In this document: piece after piece, positions 60,657-64,000 of the stretch
Position numbering within the stretch: position 1 is the first letter of the stretch
How the letters are laid out: the number at the start of each line of letters is the position of its first letter
NCBI GenBank assembly: GCA_030699385.1
Contig: JAUYMY010000024.1
Coordinates: 81,402-145,401 of the forward strand
Length of the DNA stretch: 64,000 bases
Direction of reading: 5' to 3'
Source: Methylobacter sp.
Lineage (GTDB): Bacteria; Pseudomonadota; Gammaproteobacteria; Methylococcales; Methylomonadaceae
The notes under the pieces: model-generated
Told to the model about the DNA's origin: nothing
Seen by the model: only the letters and a program-made list of their open reading frames with translations
Database searches by the model: none
Made by a program: the position numbers and the translations under genes

Positions 60657-63257
60657 ATGAATATAAACCACAAAAAACTACTACCCCTTCTCGGGCTACT
60701 TCTGTCATTATCGCCTGCACTCGTCCAAGCCCATACCGGCGGCAATGCGGTCAGCGGCTGGTATAACGGCTTTAATCACCCGTTACAGGGCATCGACCAT
60801 TTGTTGACCATGGTCACGGTCGGCATTTGGGCGGCGCAACTCGGCGGCCGCGCTATCTGGCAGTTGCCGCTGGCATTTGTCGGCGTGATGGGATTGGGTG
60901 GTCTGGTCGGCATGTTGGGCGTGTCGGTGCCCGGCGTAGAAATGATGATTCTGCTCTCGGTACTGGTTTTCGCTGTTCTGGTTGTCCGCATGATTCGCGT
61001 CCGGGCAACCGCCAGCATCCTGATTGTGGTTTTTTTTGCCTTTTTTCACGGTTACGCACACGGCCAGGAAATGCCTGCATCGGCCAGTTTGTTGTCATTC
61101 GCCTTGGGTTTTATGTTGGCAACGATGCTGCTGCATGGCGCAGGTATTTTAACTGCACGTTTGGTATTGCTCGCCCTGGCTTTTATTTTTACCAACACAG
61201 CTTATGCCCAGCCGTCGGCGGGCAAAACTAAAGCGCAAAAACAGGATGACGAATCTGTAGAATTTGCCGACCTGATTGTTGTCCAGCGCGCTGATTCGCA
61301 GGTCGGTATTGCCGACAGCGCGGCACAAGGCAATGTCGGTCAAGAACAGTTACAATACCGCCCGATCAGCCGCCCCGGCGAAATCCTCGAAACCGTCCCC
61401 GGCCTGATTGCATCGCAACACAGTGGCGAAGGCAAGGCCAACCAGTATTATTTGCGCGGCTTTAATCTCGACCACGGCACCGATTTTTTGACTCAGATCG
61501 ACGGCGTGCCAATCAATCAGGTTTCCAACGCGCACGGCCAAGGCTGGACTGACAGCAGTTTTTTGATTCCCGAATTGATACAGACACTCAGTTACCAAAA
61601 AGGCAATTATTACGCGGAAAATGGCGATTTTTCCAGCACCGGCGCGGCAAACATCCAATATTTCAAAGACCTGCCGGCTAACATGCTCAAATTTACCGGC
61701 GGCAGTTTCGATTACTACCGAGGACTCTCCACCGGCTCGCGCAAACTGGGCGACGGCAATCTGCTGTACGCCGGTGAAGTGGTCAATAACGGCGGTCCGT
61801 GGACGGTGAGCAATGATTACCTTAAATTTAACGGTGTGCTGCGTTACAGCCAGGAACATGACGATTCCGGCTGGAGCGCTACTGCGATGGCCTATAAAGC
61901 CGACTGGAAAGCCACCGACCAAATCCCCAAGCGTGCGGTAGATGCGGGTTTGATCGATCGCTTCGGCAACATTGACCCCACCGATGGCGGCAACAGCCAG
62001 CGTTACAGCCTGAACGGCGAATGGCACCGGCAAAGCGCGGCCAGCGCCACTCAGCTGATGGTCTACGGGCTTTATTCCCAAATGGATTTGTATTCAAACT
62101 TCACTTATTTTCTGAATAATCCTGAGCGCGGCGATCAGTTTGCGCAACCAGACCAGCGCTGGACTTCAGGCCTGAAGGCGAGCCATAGTCTGTTCCATCA
62201 ACTCGGTGATGTCGATTCCGAGACCACATTCGGCTTGCAAATCCGCAACGATAATATCCGTAACGGCCTGCTGTTAACCCAAGCGCAACAACGCTATGAC
62301 ACGGTGCGTGAAGATGATGTTTGGATCAGCAGCATCAGCCCTTATGCGGAAAACAAAACGCGCTGGACGGATTGGCTGCGCACTAATCTGGGTGTGCGTT
62401 TTGACGGTTTTCGTTTTAATGTGGCCAACAGCACACTTCAGGAAAATAACGGCAACACCACAGACGGCCTGGTCAGTCCAAAATTGGGCATCGTGTTCGG
62501 GCCTTGGGCGGATACCGAATATTATTTGAACGGCGGCCTCGGTTTTCACAGTAACGATGCCCGTGGGGTGAATACGCGCATTGACCCGGCAACCGGAACA
62601 TCCGTTGATGCCGATGATAATCCGGTTAAACCGGCCGTCCCGCTGGCGCGCACTTACGGCGCTGAAGTCGGAGTACGCACCACTTGGCTCAAAGGCCTGC
62701 AAAGCACGTTGTCGCTGTGGTGGTTGGATATTGATTCCGAGTTGTTGTTTGTCGGCGATGCAGGTAGTACAGAAGCCAGCCATCCAAGCCGGCGTTACGG
62801 CGTGGAATGGGCCAATTATTATTCACCGACCGATTGGCTAACTTTCGATGCCGATTTTAGCTATTCCAAGTCGCGTTTTCGCGGTGATGTCCCCGAAGGC
62901 AATCATATTCCCGGCTCAATAGAAGCGGTGGTCGCCTCGGGCGCTACTTTCCATGATGTTTATGGCGGTTTTTTCGGCGGACCGCGTCTACGCTATTTTG
63001 GCCCGCGCCCGCTAAACGAAGACAACAGCGTGCGCTCGAAGCCGACCGCTTTATTGTCGGCGATGCTCGGTTATGCGTTCAACAAGAACTGGACGCTACA
63101 AGCGGAAATGTTCAATTTGCTGAACAGAAAGGACAGCGCCATCGACTACTCTTACGGCTCCCGCTTGCCCGGCGAAGACGCGGCGGGTGTTGATGACATT
63201 CATTTTCATCCGGTCGAGCCGGTCAGTTTTCGTATGAGTCTGACCGCAACTTTCTAA
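60657..63257 (+). CDS. HupE-type permease fused to TonB-dependent receptor
   Basis: An 866-residue protein. Residues 1-180 are a HupE/UreJ-like nickel/cobalt permease: a signal-like start, HPLQGIDHLL (H41, D47, H48) and FFHGYAHGQE (H131, H135), with about six helices. Residues from about 205 form a TonB-dependent receptor: a plug (GEILETVPGLIASQHSGEG, YYLRGFNLDHGTDFLTQIDGVPIN) and a 22-strand barrel ending SFRMSLTATF. The joining segment LVLLALAFIFTNTAYA-QPS (cut near A184) looks like a signal peptide. One gene for an inner-membrane and an outer-membrane protein is odd: processing or internal initiation is likely. The reading frame is continuous. Confidence 0.85.
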   Translation: MNINHKKLLPLLGLLLSLSPALVQAHTGGNAVSGWYNGFNHPLQGIDHLLTMVTVGIWAAQLGGRAIWQLPLAFVGVMGLGGLVGMLGVSVPGVEMMILLSVLVFAVLVVRMIRVRATASILIVVFFAFFHGYAHGQEMPASASLLSFALGFMLATMLLHGAGILTARLVLLALAFIFTNTAYAQPSAGKTKAQKQDDESVEFADLIVVQRADSQVGIADSAAQGNVGQEQLQYRPISRPGEILETVPGLIASQHSGEGKANQYYLRGFNLDHGTDFLTQIDGVPINQVSNAHGQGWTDSSFLIPELIQTLSYQKGNYYAENGDFSSTGAANIQYFKDLPANMLKFTGGSFDYYRGLSTGSRKLGDGNLLYAGEVVNNGGPWTVSNDYLKFNGVLRYSQEHDDSGWSATAMAYKADWKATDQIPKRAVDAGLIDRFGNIDPTDGGNSQRYSLNGEWHRQSAASATQLMVYGLYSQMDLYSNFTYFLNNPERGDQFAQPDQRWTSGLKASHSLFHQLGDVDSETTFGLQIRNDNIRNGLLLTQAQQRYDTVREDDVWISSISPYAENKTRWTDWLRTNLGVRFDGFRFNVANSTLQENNGNTTDGLVSPKLGIVFGPWADTEYYLNGGLGFHSNDARGVNTRIDPATGTSVDADDNPVKPAVPLARTYGAEVGVRTTWLKGLQSTLSLWWLDIDSELLFVGDAGSTEASHPSRRYGVEWANYYSPTDWLTFDADFSYSKSRFRGDVPEGNHIPGSIEAVVASGATFHDVYGGFFGGPRLRYFGPRPLNEDNSVRSKPTALLSAMLGYAFNKNWTLQAEMFNLLNRKDSAIDYSYGSRLPGEDAAGVDDIHFHPVEPVSFRMSLTATF

Positions 63258-63261
63258 CGAT

Positions 63262-63690
63262 TCACCGCGCCCTTTCAATATGAATCATCGTGGCTTTTAA
63301 CGAAGCTAGTACGTCGATAAACAGACACACCATTGAGCTGAAAATAAACAGTACACTGCCGACCACGAAGGCTATCAACACTTCGGGATTGATAACGTCG
63401 GTAAAGCGCGAAGAGATTGAGCCCAGCATAAACATGCCGCTGCTGATGGCGCTGCACAACAACAGGCCGAAACTCCATTTGAGTACATGACAGCGGTACA
63501 CCATGGCATCAAGTTCCCTTTCCATTTTTTTTGCGTCTTCACTGGTGCCCAGTTCATCGTAAATATCCCTGACCCGGCTGATTGCGTGGGTATAGCGGGC
63601 ATTTAGGGTCAACACGAAAATGCCGATGCTCGAAAACAACACCAGCGAGCTGGTGACCAGTTCGACAATACCATCTATTCTGGACAGCAT
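63262..63690 (-). CDS. DUF2721 family membrane protein
   Basis: A 142-residue protein of the DUF2721 family with three membrane helices (LVTSSLVLFSSIGIFVLTLNARY, WSFGLLLCSAISSGMFMLGS, VLIAFVVGSVLFIFSSMVCLF). The RVRDIYDELG segment is typical. Function is unknown. It is convergent with the HupE-receptor gene with only 4 bases between them. Confidence 0.88.
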   Translation of the reverse strand: MLSRIDGIVELVTSSLVLFSSIGIFVLTLNARYTHAISRVRDIYDELGTSEDAKKMERELDAMVYRCHVLKWSFGLLLCSAISSGMFMLGSISSRFTDVINPEVLIAFVVGSVLFIFSSMVCLFIDVLASLKATMIHIERAR

Positions 63691-63945
63691 TTAACCGTCC
63701 TGACCGTCAATGCGCGCCCGGATCAGTATGGGCGCATAGACAAAAACAAATAACGAGAATGCCGCCAGCCAGGACAATGTCGACAGATAAATCAAATTGC
63801 CGTACCAGCTTGGCATCGCTATCGGCAGCAAAACCCGGAACAATGCCGCGACATTAATCAAACTGAAGTTTCCCAGTTTTTCAGGAGCAAGAAATTCAGA
63901 AAGCGAAAAAATAGTGAAAAATTTTCGAAAATTTTGCCACTCTTA
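63691..63945 (-). pseudogene. Remnant of an NnrS-like gene (C-terminal part)
   Basis: About 84 codons, open from 63945 to the stop at 63691. The end (LINVAALFRVLLP, SWLAAFSLFVFVYAPIL, RARIDGQDG) matches the C-terminus of NnrS-family haem/copper membrane proteins linked to nitric-oxide stress. The family is normally about 400 residues. A stop codon in frame lies just upstream, and no start or N-terminal part is in the remaining sequence, so it is a 5'-deleted relic. It sits 3 bases upstream of the DUF2721 gene. Confidence 0.65.
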
Positions 63946-64000
63946 ATAAGCGTTAATTCATTCCCGTGTAAATTGTTTATTCATTATAAACAACAACTTA

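Noticed and set aside
61350..62081. A 243-residue minus-strand frame inside the TonB receptor
   Set aside because: It is the antisense of a well-conserved receptor plug and barrel; no ribosome-binding site or family match.

Overview
The window looks like the replication-terminus region of a gammaproteobacterial chromosome. Gene content and order (rnhA beside a methyltransferase and mltD; yciB-yciI-bolA; thrC-hom-alaC; rsmD behind paired M16 peptidases) are gammaproteobacterial. Overall protein style resembles aerobic methylotrophs of the Methylococcales, but no methane or methanol genes are present, so that placement is only a guess.

Left chromosomal arm (1-31.5 kb): ordinary housekeeping and envelope genes. 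These include a transglutaminase-like protein, a TolC-type outer-membrane protein, paired M16 peptidases with rsmD, rlmA, rnhA, mltD, an N-carbamoylputrescine amidase-like hydrolase, a two-component system, a SulP transporter fused to a carbonic anhydrase, a secreted nuclease, recJ, a parvulin lipoprotein and yciB-yciI-bolA.

Centre (31.52-51.44 kb): two complete filamentous-phage (inovirus) prophages in tandem at the chromosomal dif site, facing each other. Prophage 1 (about 31.53-41.87 kb, mostly + strand) has a gene II/X-type replication protein, a ssDNA-binding protein, tiny coat genes, pVIII, a large repeat-rich pIII, pVI and Zot. It also carries a KfrA-like coiled-coil DNA-binding gene with an AT-rich palindrome array, and a DUF29 gene. 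Prophage 2 (about 41.87-51.40 kb, mostly - strand) has a different, HUH/GPA-type replication protein, its own coat and adhesin genes and Zot, and a prolyl 4-hydroxylase overlapping zot. Its adhesin is extremely proline-rich, so a phage that hydroxylates its own tip protein is the most interesting hypothesis in the window. Three dif-like sites separate the units. The middle one is almost a consensus dif. The right one is part of an imperfect hairpin built like the folded single-stranded attP of CTXphi. The left one lies in the 3' end of the prophage 1 repressor, so integration appears to change that protein's C-terminus. FtsK-orienting KOPS octamers (GGGNAGGG) point rightward on the left and leftward on the right, switching at the middle dif.

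Right chromosomal arm (51.4-64 kb): thrC, hom and alaC (threonine/alanine synthesis), then a metal-handling cluster. It holds small membrane proteins, a stand-alone CcoI-like metal-binding miniprotein, an HMA-like protein, a heavy-metal P1B ATPase, a UreH/TauE-like membrane protein, and an unusual fusion of a HupE-type permease with a TonB-dependent receptor. A DUF2721 protein and a 5'-truncated remnant resembling NnrS close the window. No rRNA, tRNA, CRISPR array or insertion sequence was recognised.
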